Source: an uncultured Streptococcus sp. | GTDB taxonomy: Bacteria > Bacillota > Bacilli > Lactobacillales > Streptococcaceae | Direction of reading: 5' to 3' | DNA length: 64,000 nt | Assembly: GCA_934229725.1 (NCBI GenBank) | Contig: CAKQDX010000002.1 | Span: forward strand, 1 to 64,000 | In this document: positions 53,546-61,781 of the stretch, piece by piece | How positions within the stretch are numbered: the first letter of the stretch is position 1 | How the letters are laid out: each line of letters begins with the position of its first letter | The notes under the pieces: generated by a model | What the model saw: the letters and a program-made list of their open reading frames with translations, nothing else | Told to the model about the DNA's origin: nothing | Database searches by the model: none | Translations under genes and position numbers: made by a program

Positions 53546-53577
53546 ATAACCCCATATTAAGGAGGTTATGTCTCCTT
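53546..53577 (-). other. Alternative hairpins in the glmS leader
   Basis: AAGGAG (mRNA; 53577-53572) can pair with CTCCTT (53564-53559); alternatively ATAACC (53569-53564) pairs with GGTTAT (53551-53546), burying the GGGG before the ATG. The two exclude each other. Confidence 0.35.
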
Positions 53578-53585
53578 CATTTTAA

Positions 53586-53600
53586 ATTGGTATAGTCAAT
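53586..53600. promoter_or_regulatory. NagR/dre-like site, downstream of the glmS start
   Basis: ATTGGTATAGTCAAT, quasi-palindromic and close to the NagR/DasR-type consensus ATTGGTATAGACCAAT. Confidence 0.65.
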
Positions 53601-53627
53601 AAGCTCTTAAGAAAGCTTAACGATGAC

Positions 53628-53656
53628 AGTATATTCCATATATTTAACATTGTCAA
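53628..53656 (-). promoter_or_regulatory. glmS promoter
   Basis: TTGACA (53656-53651), 17 bp, TATACT (53633-53628). Confidence 0.8.
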
Positions 53657-53664
53657 GTATAAAA

Positions 53665-53679
53665 ATTGGTATAGTCCTA
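53665..53679. promoter_or_regulatory. NagR/dre-like site, upstream of the glmS -35
   Basis: ATTGGTATAGTCCTA, sharing the 12-base ATTGGTATAGTC with the downstream site 79 bp away. Confidence 0.6.
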
Positions 53680-53705
53680 AAAAGAACTCTTACCGCTTCT
53701 TATCC

Positions 53706-53735
53706 TAAGGAATAATCCTTAAAATATGCTATAAT
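53706..53735 (+). promoter_or_regulatory. LysR gene promoter with palindrome; leaderless geometry
   Basis: Extended -10 TGCTATAAT ends at 53735, only 6 nt before the ATG. TAAGGA-ATAA-TCCTTA (53706-53721) fills the -35 region. No Shine-Dalgarno is present. Confidence 0.65.
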
Positions 53736-53741
53736 AAAGCT

Positions 53742-54650
53742 ATGCGAATTCAACAGTTACATTATATTATTAAAATCGTCGAAACCGGCTCCATGAATGA
53801 GGCCGCAAAACAACTTTTCATTACACAACCAAGTCTTTCTAATGCTGTCCGTGATTTGGAAAGAGAAATGGGGATTGATATTTTCATCCGTAACCCTAAG
53901 GGAATCACCTTAACCAAGGATGGGGTCGAGTTTCTTTCCTATGCCCGTCAAGTAGTGGAACAAACTAACCTTTTGGAAGAACGTTACAAAAGTCATACCG
54001 AAACACGTGAATTGTTCAGTGTTTCTTCACAACACTATGCCTTTGTGGTTAACGCCTTCGTCTCACTTCTCAAGAGAGCTGATATGACACGTTATGAGCT
54101 CTTCTTACGTGAAACTCGCACTTATGAAATCATTGAAGACGTTAAAAATTTCCGTTCAGAAATCGGTGTTCTCTTTCTTAATAGCTATAATCGTGACGTC
54201 TTGACTAAGATGTTTGATGATAACCGTCTCACCTATACCAGTCTCTTTAAAGCTAGACCTCATATCTTTGTCAGCAAATCAAACCCATTGGCCAAGCATG
54301 AAATTGTCTCTTTAGAAGATTTAGAAGACTTCCCATACCTTAGCTACGATCAAGGGATTCATAATTCCTTCTACTATTCCGAAGAAATTCTCTCACAAAT
54401 TCCCCACAAAAAGTCTATAGTAGTTTCAGACCGTGCCACCCTCTTCAATCTATTAATTGGTTTGGATGGTTACACTATTGCCACTGGTATCTTAAATAGT
54501 AACCTAAATGGTGACAACATTGTCTCTATTCCACTTGATATTGATGATGAAATTGATATTGTTTACTTGAAGCATGAAAAGGCAACACTCTCTAAAATGG
54601 GAGAACAATTTCTAGATAATCTTGTTAAGGAAGTCACTTTTGACAACTAA
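53742..54650 (+). CDS. LysR-family regulator (CpsY/MtaR-like)
   Basis: A 302-residue LysR regulator: wHTH at about 1-60 (GSMNEAAKQLFITQPSLSNA) and periplasmic-binding-type effector domain. Sequence resembles streptococcal CpsY/MtaR regulators, which control methionine uptake, capsule and wall functions. The predicted transcript starts at or next to the ATG, with no ribosome site. Divergent from glmS; the intergenic region holds NagR-like sites for glmS and a palindrome at its own -35. Confidence 0.88.
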   Translation: MRIQQLHYIIKIVETGSMNEAAKQLFITQPSLSNAVRDLEREMGIDIFIRNPKGITLTKDGVEFLSYARQVVEQTNLLEERYKSHTETRELFSVSSQHYAFVVNAFVSLLKRADMTRYELFLRETRTYEIIEDVKNFRSEIGVLFLNSYNRDVLTKMFDDNRLTYTSLFKARPHIFVSKSNPLAKHEIVSLEDLEDFPYLSYDQGIHNSFYYSEEILSQIPHKKSIVVSDRATLFNLLIGLDGYTIATGILNSNLNGDNIVSIPLDIDDEIDIVYLKHEKATLSKMGEQFLDNLVKEVTFDN

Positions 54651-54670
54651 ACGAAATGACCTCTACTCTT

Positions 54671-54698
54671 AATCCCCACACATGTTGTTGGGGATTTT
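54671..54698 (+). terminator. LysR gene terminator
   Basis: AATCCCCA (54671-54678) and TGGGGATT (54689-54696), then TTAAAG; short T tract. Confidence 0.55.
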
Positions 54699-54707
54699 AA
54701 AGTGCGC

Positions 54708-54733
54708 AAAAAAAGAGCCTTTCGACTCTTACT
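54708..54733 (-). terminator. Terminator of the wall hydrolase gene
   Basis: AAGAG..CTCTT hairpin with T7 on the minus strand. Confidence 0.55.
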
Positions 54734-54734
54734 A

Positions 54735-55448
54735 TTATTTATAATTTTTATAGCTTGCCCAAGCCTCGTCTATAGATAAAGTTTCAGCGTCCGTGTAAGA
54801 CCCTCTATAGCGATTCCAAACAAGACTACCAGTTGAACCTGTTGTTTGGGTAACTGGAGCTTGGTCGTAGGCAGTAAGACCATAGTAGGCAATAATACTG
54901 TTCAATTTAGAAGCGTAAAGACTATCTGTAGCATATGTTCCTGTAAGTGCTTGAGTAGCATCCGCATAACTGCTTGTATTAGATTTCCAAGTTCCAGCAT
55001 ATGTTGATGAGGTCATCAAAGCAGCGTAATCCTCCAAAGAGTCGCTCAAGCTACCATAAGAACGGAACGGCTGATCAATCTCATAAGTCTTCCCTGTACC
55101 ATCATCTTCCCAAGTACGCATTGTTACTGAGTTTCCATTGTAAGTTCCTTTAATTCCAAAAAAGTTGTAATAAGGTGCTTGACTAAGACCTGACTGTCCA
55201 GAATTCGATTCAAGAATAGCTTGAGCAATTAGAACAGAAGCATAGATATTATAGTCTTGACCAATTTGTCTCGCAGTTTCACCAATACTACCAATAAAAG
55301 CAGTAGTCGTTTGGTTATAAGCAGCTTCAGCTTTAGCGTTGACACTGTTATCATTTTTTCTATCGGTTGTAAAAGCTAAGACTAAAAATAATGAACAAAT
55401 AAAAGCTCCCACAATAAAAATCAAATACTTCTTTAAATGACGATACAT
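54735..55448 (-). CDS. Membrane-anchored glucosaminidase-family wall hydrolase
   Basis: 237 residues from the ATG at 55448 (AAGGAAGG upstream): N-terminal membrane anchor (about 8-28), linker, then the glucosaminidase domain (Pfam Glucosaminidase) with catalytic Glu in LIAQAILESNSGQSG and YYNFFGIKG. It cleaves peptidoglycan glycan strands or remodels nascent wall. C-terminal Thr/Ser-rich tail, no LPxTG. Confidence 0.87.
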   Translation of the reverse strand: MYRHLKKYLIFIVGAFICSLFLVLAFTTDRKNDNSVNAKAEAAYNQTTTAFIGSIGETARQIGQDYNIYASVLIAQAILESNSGQSGLSQAPYYNFFGIKGTYNGNSVTMRTWEDDGTGKTYEIDQPFRSYGSLSDSLEDYAALMTSSTYAGTWKSNTSSYADATQALTGTYATDSLYASKLNSIIAYYGLTAYDQAPVTQTTGSTGSLVWNRYRGSYTDAETLSIDEAWASYKNYK

Positions 55449-55525
55449 ATAGCCTTCCTTCTTAAGATTTCCCATTATAATATTTTAATACTATTCTATC
55501 AGAAAAAAAGACCCTTAGCAAGTTA

Positions 55526-55557
55526 TAGGGCTAGTTACCCCCTCAAAACTAGCCCTA
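55526..55557. promoter_or_regulatory. Perfect 11-bp inverted repeat upstream of yeiH-like promoter
   Basis: TAGGGCTAGTT (55526-55536) and AACTAGCCCTA (55547-55557), 9 bp upstream of the -35. Possible regulator site; no T tract follows. Confidence 0.45.
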
Positions 55558-55565
55558 ATAACACC

Positions 55566-55594
55566 TTTACATAGCCTAAATAATAAGATATAAT
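55566..55594 (+). promoter_or_regulatory. yeiH-like gene promoter
   Basis: TTTACA (55566-55571), 17 bp, TATAAT (55589-55594). Confidence 0.7.
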
Positions 55595-55621
55595 GTAGGC
55601 AATTTTTAAGGAGATGAAAAA

Positions 55622-56629
55622 ATGAAAATCAAATCATTCTTACCTGGTATAAGTATTGCAATACTCATTTCACTCGTAGCCTGGTATCTTGGAATATTAT
55701 TTCCTATTATCGGAGGGCCTGTCATTGGTCTTTTCATTGGCCTCTTGTTTGGTAGTTTTATTACAGACTCTGAAAAACTCAAAACTGGGATGCAGTTCAC
55801 ATCCAAAAAAGTATTACAATACGCTGTTATTCTTCTAGGATTTGGGCTAAACCTTTCTCAAGTTTTCCACGTTGGCCTAACCTCACTTCCTATCATTTTA
55901 GTCACTATTGCTACGGCACTCAGTACGGCTTATATCATTCACCGGTTATTTAAGCTAGATAGCGAAATTGCTACTTTAGTAGGGGTCGGTTCTTCAATCT
56001 GTGGAGGTTCTGCTATTGCGGCGACAGCACCTGTCATCAAAGCAAAAGACGAATCCATAGCCACAGCAATATCAGTAATATTCTTTTTTAATATCTTAGC
56101 GGCTCTGTTCTTCCCTCACTTGGGATCTTGGCTAGGCCTTAGTAATGAAGGATTCGCCATATTTGCTGGAACAGCCGTTAACGATACTTCATCTGTAACT
56201 GCCACTGCCAGTTCTTGGGATAGCTTGCACGGAACATCGATTTTAGAGCAAGCAACAATCGTTAAGTTAACTCGTACTCTTGCAATCATTCCTATTACAC
56301 TTGGTCTATCTGTTTGGCAATCAAAAAAGGAAGATAAAAAAGAGACATTTTCTCTAATCAAAGCTGTTCCTAATTTTATTCTCTGGTTCCTGGTGGCTTC
56401 TCTCATTACAACCGTTACAACGTCTCTTGGTGCATCCGCTACTGTTTTTGCCCCTTTAAAGAACCTTTCAAAGTTTATGATTATCATGGCAATGACAGCT
56501 ATCGGTTACCAAACAAATCTTAAGAAACTCATTACCAAAGGTGGATCCGCTCTACTAGTTGGGGGGCTCTGTTGGGTATTGATTAGTCTCGCATCCCTGC
56601 TCATGCAAAAAGTATTAGGACTCTGGTAA
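55622..56629 (+). CDS. YeiH/UPF0324 membrane transporter
   Basis: A 335-residue polytopic protein with about ten segments and the family core GVGSSICGGSAIAATAPVIKA and FAGTAVNDTSSVTATASSW. UPF0324 proteins are putative sulfate/sulfonate or other anion exporters. RBS AAGGAG is 6 nt before the ATG. Single-gene unit. Confidence 0.88.
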   Translation: MKIKSFLPGISIAILISLVAWYLGILFPIIGGPVIGLFIGLLFGSFITDSEKLKTGMQFTSKKVLQYAVILLGFGLNLSQVFHVGLTSLPIILVTIATALSTAYIIHRLFKLDSEIATLVGVGSSICGGSAIAATAPVIKAKDESIATAISVIFFFNILAALFFPHLGSWLGLSNEGFAIFAGTAVNDTSSVTATASSWDSLHGTSILEQATIVKLTRTLAIIPITLGLSVWQSKKEDKKETFSLIKAVPNFILWFLVASLITTVTTSLGASATVFAPLKNLSKFMIIMAMTAIGYQTNLKKLITKGGSALLVGGLCWVLISLASLLMQKVLGLW

Positions 56630-56640
56630 AATATAAATAC

Positions 56641-56676
56641 AAAAAAACTCGCAAACTATTCGTTTGTGAGTTTTTA
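56641..56676. terminator. Bidirectional terminator
   Basis: AAAAACTCGCAAAC and GTTTGTGAGTTTTT form a stem with one mismatch between the yeiH-like gene and the convergent small gene. Confidence 0.8.
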
Positions 56677-56686
56677 TCACGATATG

Positions 56687-56998
56687 TCATTTCTTATACT
56701 CGAAGATGTAGGTTTGAACAACCTTATCCCCTTCATTTGATACATGCAAATCAACATTATAGCTCTTAGTTTGGCCACTAAAGTCTTGGACTTTATAAAT
56801 GCCATCTTTTTTATCTGTAGAAGATGACTGACCAGAATAATGTTTAATTTCCAAGCCTGAAGTCTTTTCTAAAGACAATGGGAAGAGTTCATTTAGAGAA
56901 TAAAGGCCATAGAACGCAAAACATAAAAGGCTTAGTGAAGCAAGGCTCACCAAATAATATTTACAAAAAGAACCCCATTTCAACCCCTGATTACTCAC
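56687..56998 (-). CDS. Uncharacterised small membrane protein
   Basis: 103 residues, one membrane segment (about 14-34) and an extracytoplasmic beta-rich tail (YKVQDFSGQTKSYNVDLHVSN). Unknown family; no lipobox. Terminator shared with the convergent neighbour. Confidence 0.6.
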   Translation of the reverse strand: MSNQGLKWGSFCKYYLVSLASLSLLCFAFYGLYSLNELFPLSLEKTSGLEIKHYSGQSSSTDKKDGIYKVQDFSGQTKSYNVDLHVSNEGDKVVQTYIFEYKK

Positions 56999-57151
56999 TT
57001 CGTTATTATCTTCCTTTAATCTTTAGTTCTTTTTATTAGAGTATTTTCAAATTTTATTTTACACATATTTGAAGATTTTGTCAAATTATTTGGTATTTTA
57101 AATGAATGTTGTATCTACTTAATAGATTAATATGATTCTATCAGGGTAAAC

Positions 57152-57180
57152 TAAAAGCCGTTAGCAAGCTAGCGGCAACT
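57152..57180 (-). terminator. Terminator overlapping a stop codon
   Basis: GCCGTTAGC (57157-57165) and GCTAGCGGC (57168-57176) pair with one mismatch; T4 on the minus strand. The TAG stop of the 132-aa gene is in the stem. Confidence 0.55.
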
Positions 57181-57567
57181 TTTTATTTCTGAAACAATAT
57201 ATTCTAGGCGGCTATAGAGACCAAGTAATAGGTCATAACTACGATTTTCATTTTCTTTCAAAACTGTATAAACTGTTGTTGCATAGGTAAATGCAAAGAA
57301 GTCATCTATGTCCTTTAGCCAATCATCAATAACCCCTAAATTTTGATCGATAATCGTGAATAAACTTGGCTGGTACCAGATAGTTCCTTCAATATAAAGA
57401 TTTTTATCAGATAATTTAGACAGCGATACTTTTAGGTCAGCAAGCTCTCTTTTGGCAAGATTAGGGTCAATCTTTAAATCAAAAAGTAATCGTGCATCAT
57501 GATTAAGAATATCGAGTTCTGCTTGCAGTAGTTGAATATAGTGTATCGCTACTAAATACTGGTTCAT
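57169..57567 (-). CDS. Uncharacterised helical protein
   Basis: 132 residues, predicted largely alpha-helical and acidic (LLQAELDILNHDARLLFDLK), without membrane segment or signal peptide. RBS AGGAGAG present. Family not recognised; lone gene between the envelope protein and adcA. Confidence 0.6.
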   Translation of the reverse strand: MNQYLVAIHYIQLLQAELDILNHDARLLFDLKIDPNLAKRELADLKVSLSKLSDKNLYIEGTIWYQPSLFTIIDQNLGVIDDWLKDIDDFFAFTYATTVYTVLKENENRSYDLLLGLYSRLEYIVSEIKSCR

Positions 57568-57750
57568 GGGTCTCTCCTAGTTATCAGAAAATCGTAATAT
57601 TATTGTACCACTAAAGAATGAAAAAAAGTAGTAATAATTTAATTTTTTCATGATTTTTTAGAAAAAATTTTTTAGTTTAAATCTTCTATTTAAAAATTAT
57701 TGCACAAGCTATTTTTCTAAGAGTTTAAAAATGAAAGATTTTTTAAAGAA

Positions 57751-57780
57751 GAAAAATCACTCAAAATATGAGTGATTTAA
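57751..57780 (-). terminator. adcA terminator
   Basis: AAATCACTCA and TGAGTGATTT stem at about 57754-57778, T5 on the minus strand. Confidence 0.75.
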
Positions 57781-57785
57781 TAGTA

Positions 57786-59330
57786 TCAGTGACTGATCAT
57801 TTCTTGTGCGATATCAAAGCCACTGAGTTTTGCTGGATAGTAAGTTGGCCAATTATCCATTTCTTTTAGAATCTCATCTTGACTGCTATTTCCAAAGAAA
57901 ATATGGAAATGTGCTGAAGTTGTTGGATCTATTTGATGGTCTGAGAATTGGACATATTGGTAAGGGTTATCTGCCGCTTGACTGTCAGTTGCTGTGAAAA
58001 GATAGCGAACACCTTTCTTACCAGAAGCATAGGTCAAAACCTTATAGCCGTCATAACGATAAGTATGTGTCACACTACTTCCATCAGTCTTAGTGAAAGT
58101 CATGGTCATTTTCTTACCATCAATTGAAATTTTAGAAACGTCTGTTTGATACCCTTTAGTATAGTAATCCTTATACTCTTGTGCTGTTTTATCCTTGTTC
58201 ATTAGAGATTTGTATTCGAATACTTGATCTAAAGTACCATCTTGAAGGTAAGGATAAACAGATTGCCAATCACCTGACCAATCAGTTAATTTTCTATCTT
58301 TAACATCTTTGTCATCAAAATAGCCATTTTGGACTGTTTTCTTATCATCACTTCCAGATTCTGGTTGAATGGCTTTACCTTCAACATCAGTAGTCAAACG
58401 AAGATTTTTTAAATTTTCGTTCATGATGCTGACATAATTTTCACCTTTTTTCAACTGATCCTTGGTTAAAGATTCAATCGGATTTAAAACTGCTGTCTTA
58501 ACGCCTACTTCATTGGCTAAGGTCTTAGCAACACTACTTGAAGCATTCTCTTCAAAGTAGATATAATTAATGTTATATTCTGAGACATATTTAGAAAGAC
58601 TAGCAATACGCTTAGCCGAAGGGTCAGACTCAGCAGAAACACCTGAAATTGGCACTTGTGTCAAACCGTAATCTAAGGCAAGATAAGCAAAAGCTGAGTG
58701 TTGTGTTACGAAACTCTTCTGTTTGGCTTGACTGAGAGCTTCGGTATACTCTTTATCTAGGGTTTGCAATTTTTTAAGGTATTTCTCTGCATTTGTTGTA
58801 AACACCGCTTTCTTATCAGGGTGTTGTGCAATCAAACCATCTCTAATGGTTTCTACCAACTTTTGAGCACGTTTTGGTGACAGCCAAAGATGGGGATCAT
58901 ACTCATGGTGATGACCTTCTTCTCCGTGCTCATGCTCTTCTTCCTCAATACCAGGAAGAAGAACCATACCTTTACTTGCCTTAATGACTTTGGTATGTTT
59001 GGTATTAATGGTTTTTTCAACCTTTGGAACCCATGTTTCCATATTTTCATTGAGATAGACAAAAGTATCAGCCTTTTCAATATCAGCGACATTTTTTGTA
59101 GAAGGCTGAAAATCATGAGCTTCGGTTCCTGCAGGAATAAGATAAGACACCTCTCCCTCATCACCAACTACCTGCTTGGTGAATTCATAAACGGGGTAAA
59201 AACTTGTAACGACTTTCATATCACCATTGTCTTTTGAACTATGTTGGCTAGTCGTATAATAAATACCTGCACCTGCTGCTAGAACAATCGCTGCTAGGCC
59301 TGCTAGGCCAAAAATACGTTTCCTTTTCAT
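57786..59330 (-). CDS. adcA: Zinc-binding protein AdcA with C-terminal ZinT domain
   Basis: 514 residues: cluster 9 zinc-binding domain (about 38-310) with EAHDFQPS, a His/Glu-rich loop (about 129-145) and QHSAFAYLALDYGL, then a ZinT domain (about 335-514; SDHQIDPTTSAHFHIFFG). It captures zinc for the AdcBC transporter encoded elsewhere. Unusually, it contains no cysteine at all, so the lipobox of usual AdcA proteins is missing; the N-terminus looks like an uncleaved anchor or a non-lipoprotein signal. AdcR boxes lie over its promoter. Confidence 0.92.
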   Translation of the reverse strand: MKRKRIFGLAGLAAIVLAAGAGIYYTTSQHSSKDNGDMKVVTSFYPVYEFTKQVVGDEGEVSYLIPAGTEAHDFQPSTKNVADIEKADTFVYLNENMETWVPKVEKTINTKHTKVIKASKGMVLLPGIEEEEHEHGEEGHHHEYDPHLWLSPKRAQKLVETIRDGLIAQHPDKKAVFTTNAEKYLKKLQTLDKEYTEALSQAKQKSFVTQHSAFAYLALDYGLTQVPISGVSAESDPSAKRIASLSKYVSEYNINYIYFEENASSSVAKTLANEVGVKTAVLNPIESLTKDQLKKGENYVSIMNENLKNLRLTTDVEGKAIQPESGSDDKKTVQNGYFDDKDVKDRKLTDWSGDWQSVYPYLQDGTLDQVFEYKSLMNKDKTAQEYKDYYTKGYQTDVSKISIDGKKMTMTFTKTDGSSVTHTYRYDGYKVLTYASGKKGVRYLFTATDSQAADNPYQYVQFSDHQIDPTTSAHFHIFFGNSSQDEILKEMDNWPTYYPAKLSGFDIAQEMISH

Positions 59331-59351
59331 AACAATCCTTTCGAAAAATAC

Positions 59352-59378
59352 TTAACCAGTTAATAGTTTACTGGTTAA
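59352..59378. promoter_or_regulatory. Tandem AdcR boxes
   Basis: TTAACCAGTTAA (59352-59363) matches TTAACYRGTTAA exactly, and TTTACTGGTTAA (59367-59378) with one mismatch; both just downstream of the adcA -10. Confidence 0.85.
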
Positions 59379-59405
59379 GTATATCACACTATTTTTATTT
59401 TGCAA
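59378..59405 (-). promoter_or_regulatory. adcA promoter
   Basis: TTGCAA (59405-59400), 16 bp, TATACT (59383-59378), abutting the AdcR boxes. Confidence 0.65.
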
Positions 59406-59452
59406 GTCCTAAAATAAAAAAATTGAAATATTTCGGCAACAAAGAATTATTT

Positions 59453-59460
59453 GATATACT
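59453..59460 (+). promoter_or_regulatory. Extended -10 of the PrsW-like gene
   Basis: TGATATACT, 30 nt before the ATG at 59490. An in-frame ATG at 59451 would lie inside this element. Confidence 0.5.
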
Positions 59461-59489
59461 GGAAGTATCATTTGGAAAGTAGGTTATAC

Positions 59490-60317
59490 ATGTTTCGAAA
59501 ATTAACCCTATATATTTTTTTATTGCTTTCAGCCATTGGCCTGACTTATGATACCCAATCATACACTTCAGGTGCTCTGTCTGGTTCAGCTTACGGTATC
59601 ATTGGGCTATCAACACTCATTGCACTATGCTATATCGTTCCAGCTTTATTTCTTATTTATCATTTAGGTAAAAAATGGCAGGTTAGACCACTTGTGCTTG
59701 CCTTTGCCCTAATCGGTGGTCTCTTTATTACCGGATGGATGGCTGGTTATGCCAATACCTTATCTCATGACTGGGTAACGGCCCACCTATCTTCAAAACA
59801 TTTTTTCTATCGTTTTGAAGATGCCATTATGGCTCCTCTTGTTGAGGAACCTCTCAAGCTAGCAGCTTTTCTTTTTGCTATCTATATGGTACCAACAAAA
59901 AGTTACAAAGGGCTCTTACTTGTGGCTATAACAGCTGGTCTAGGTTTTCAGATTAGTGAAGATTTCTCCTATATCCTTTCAGATTTACCTGATGGTTTTT
60001 CTTATACGATTTCGGGAATCCTTGGCCGCAGTATTGGGGTAGTATCATCTCACTGGCTTTACACGTCCTTCCTTGCTATGGGGTTGGTCTTGATATGGCG
60101 TTCATGTCAAAAGCTTATTAATCAAAGATACTGTCTTATTGGTTTCTTTTATGCCTGTGGTGCTTTTGCTGCTCATTTTGCTTGGAACTCACCTCTTCGA
60201 AATTTAGAAAGTGATTTTCCCTGGGCTTCAGGCCTTCTTATTTCAATTAATCTTTTCTTCTTCATTATGCTTTATCAACTGCTATCTAGGCTTGATGAAG
60301 AAAATGGTCATAGTTAA
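59490..60317 (+). CDS. PrsW-family intramembrane protease
   Basis: 275 residues from the ATG at 59490, about eight membrane segments. The EExxK motif (PLVEEPLKLAAF) and GLGFQISEDFSY, then a His-containing segment (HFAWNSPL), fit the PrsW/CAAX-like glutamic protease clan that cleaves membrane proteins such as anti-sigma factors. No anti-sigma gene is nearby, so target unknown. Terminator follows. Confidence 0.8.
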   Translation: MFRKLTLYIFLLLSAIGLTYDTQSYTSGALSGSAYGIIGLSTLIALCYIVPALFLIYHLGKKWQVRPLVLAFALIGGLFITGWMAGYANTLSHDWVTAHLSSKHFFYRFEDAIMAPLVEEPLKLAAFLFAIYMVPTKSYKGLLLVAITAGLGFQISEDFSYILSDLPDGFSYTISGILGRSIGVVSSHWLYTSFLAMGLVLIWRSCQKLINQRYCLIGFFYACGAFAAHFAWNSPLRNLESDFPWASGLLISINLFFFIMLYQLLSRLDEENGHS

Positions 60318-60320
60318 AGC

Positions 60321-60361
60321 ACTAAAAAGCCTTTCCAGTTTTTATGGAAAGGCTTTTTAGA
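60321..60361. terminator. Perfect bidirectional terminator
   Basis: CTAAAAAGCCTTTCCA (60322-60337) and its complement (60345-60360), serving both convergent genes. Confidence 0.85.
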
Positions 60362-60366
60362 TAAGT

Positions 60367-61764
60367 TTAATCACTCATTGAGAATCGGTTGGTCATTAAA
60401 TTGCTAGCATCATCTAAGACTTTTGCCAATAGTTTATCTGTTTCTGACTGAATCTGGTCACTAATTTTTTGATTTTCAGCTTCAAAATCAATACTCTCAC
60501 CATTTGCCAAAGCCGTATCAACACGATTAATCATGGCATGGCCAAGAGCCATAGTTGTTTCGACATAGTCATCCAAATCAGCTTCGTGATGTTGAAAATG
60601 AGAATCACAGATGGCAGCAATCAAGCGGTTACTCCAGTAGAAATTGCCTGTGTCAACCTTATCAGTTGTTTGACGGAAATAAGCAGGCGTTGTACCGACT
60701 TGGGTCCAAAATGGTACCATGGTTCCAAAAGGCATTGATCCATAGGCTAACCATTGGATACCTGTCGTTTCAAAAGGTTTATGAGGACGCATTTGCAAGA
60801 GAGCTGTATGACTCGTACGATTGATGCCAATTGGACGGAATTGACGTTGACTAACAGCATCACCTTGAGGGCCATAAGGATCATAAGGAGTGTCTTGATA
60901 ATGAAGGCTCAAAACATATTTAACGTCTTCAACTGTAATTTTGCGGTAAGGTTTTTGACACCAAGGAATAAAGAATGATTTTGGATCATAGTCCTTTTCA
61001 GGGTTCAAAAACTTCTGCATAGCCCAAGCACGTGGTGTATTGTAATGACGATCCTTATCTCGTTGGCTACCAAAAGCATAACGTGGATTGAAGTGTTCGT
61101 TAGAATAAGTCAAATCCAAATGATGCTTATTAATAAAGTCACGAATATCTGGTGAAGCGAGATAGTCATCTGGATTTTCAAATTCATAATGATCAATACC
61201 TAGTTGATTTGGGTTGGTAACATAGGCATCATCCGGAACACGTCTAGCAATCCAATGGTGACCACCAATTGTTTCTAGCCACCAAATTTCTTCAGTGTCA
61301 GAAAAAGCAATACCATTTGACTCATAAGTTCCATAAGTTTCAAGGAGTTGTCCGAAGCGAAGGACACCTTCACGAGCAGTCTTAATATAAGGTAAAACCA
61401 GAGTCAGCATATCCTCTTCGCCAAATCCATCTTTAACAAGAGGATCCGCACCAAGAACACGCGCATTGGTCGTGATTGTTTCCGTTGCACTCATAGCAAC
61501 ATTCGCTGAGTTAATACCGGCTTCACCCCAGATACCATCTTTACCAAGGGCATCTGGTACAGAAGTATAACCTAGTGGATTATCTGGCAATTCAATCGAA
61601 AAATCGCTAAGCACAGATTGGTAATGACGTGGTTGGTCTTCGGGTGTTACTACAAGAAACTCTTTAGGTGTGAAAACACCTGATTGAGAGTCTTCAGTAC
61701 GGGCAATCATGGTAGAGCCATCATATGAGGCTTTCTTACCTACTAAAATCGTTGTACAAGCCAT
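60367..61764 (-). CDS. pepD: C69-family dipeptidase (PepD)
   Basis: 465 residues. MACTTILVGKKASYDGSTMI shows the N-terminal nucleophile Cys3 of the Ntn-hydrolase U34/C69 dipeptidases, matched by WLARTED-like and SATETI motifs. Cleaves dipeptides in the cytoplasm. Lies 17 nt after whiA, so may share its transcript. Confidence 0.92.
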   Translation of the reverse strand: MACTTILVGKKASYDGSTMIARTEDSQSGVFTPKEFLVVTPEDQPRHYQSVLSDFSIELPDNPLGYTSVPDALGKDGIWGEAGINSANVAMSATETITTNARVLGADPLVKDGFGEEDMLTLVLPYIKTAREGVLRFGQLLETYGTYESNGIAFSDTEEIWWLETIGGHHWIARRVPDDAYVTNPNQLGIDHYEFENPDDYLASPDIRDFINKHHLDLTYSNEHFNPRYAFGSQRDKDRHYNTPRAWAMQKFLNPEKDYDPKSFFIPWCQKPYRKITVEDVKYVLSLHYQDTPYDPYGPQGDAVSQRQFRPIGINRTSHTALLQMRPHKPFETTGIQWLAYGSMPFGTMVPFWTQVGTTPAYFRQTTDKVDTGNFYWSNRLIAAICDSHFQHHEADLDDYVETTMALGHAMINRVDTALANGESIDFEAENQKISDQIQSETDKLLAKVLDDASNLMTNRFSMSD

Positions 61765-61781
61765 ATAAGCTTCCTTTCTAC

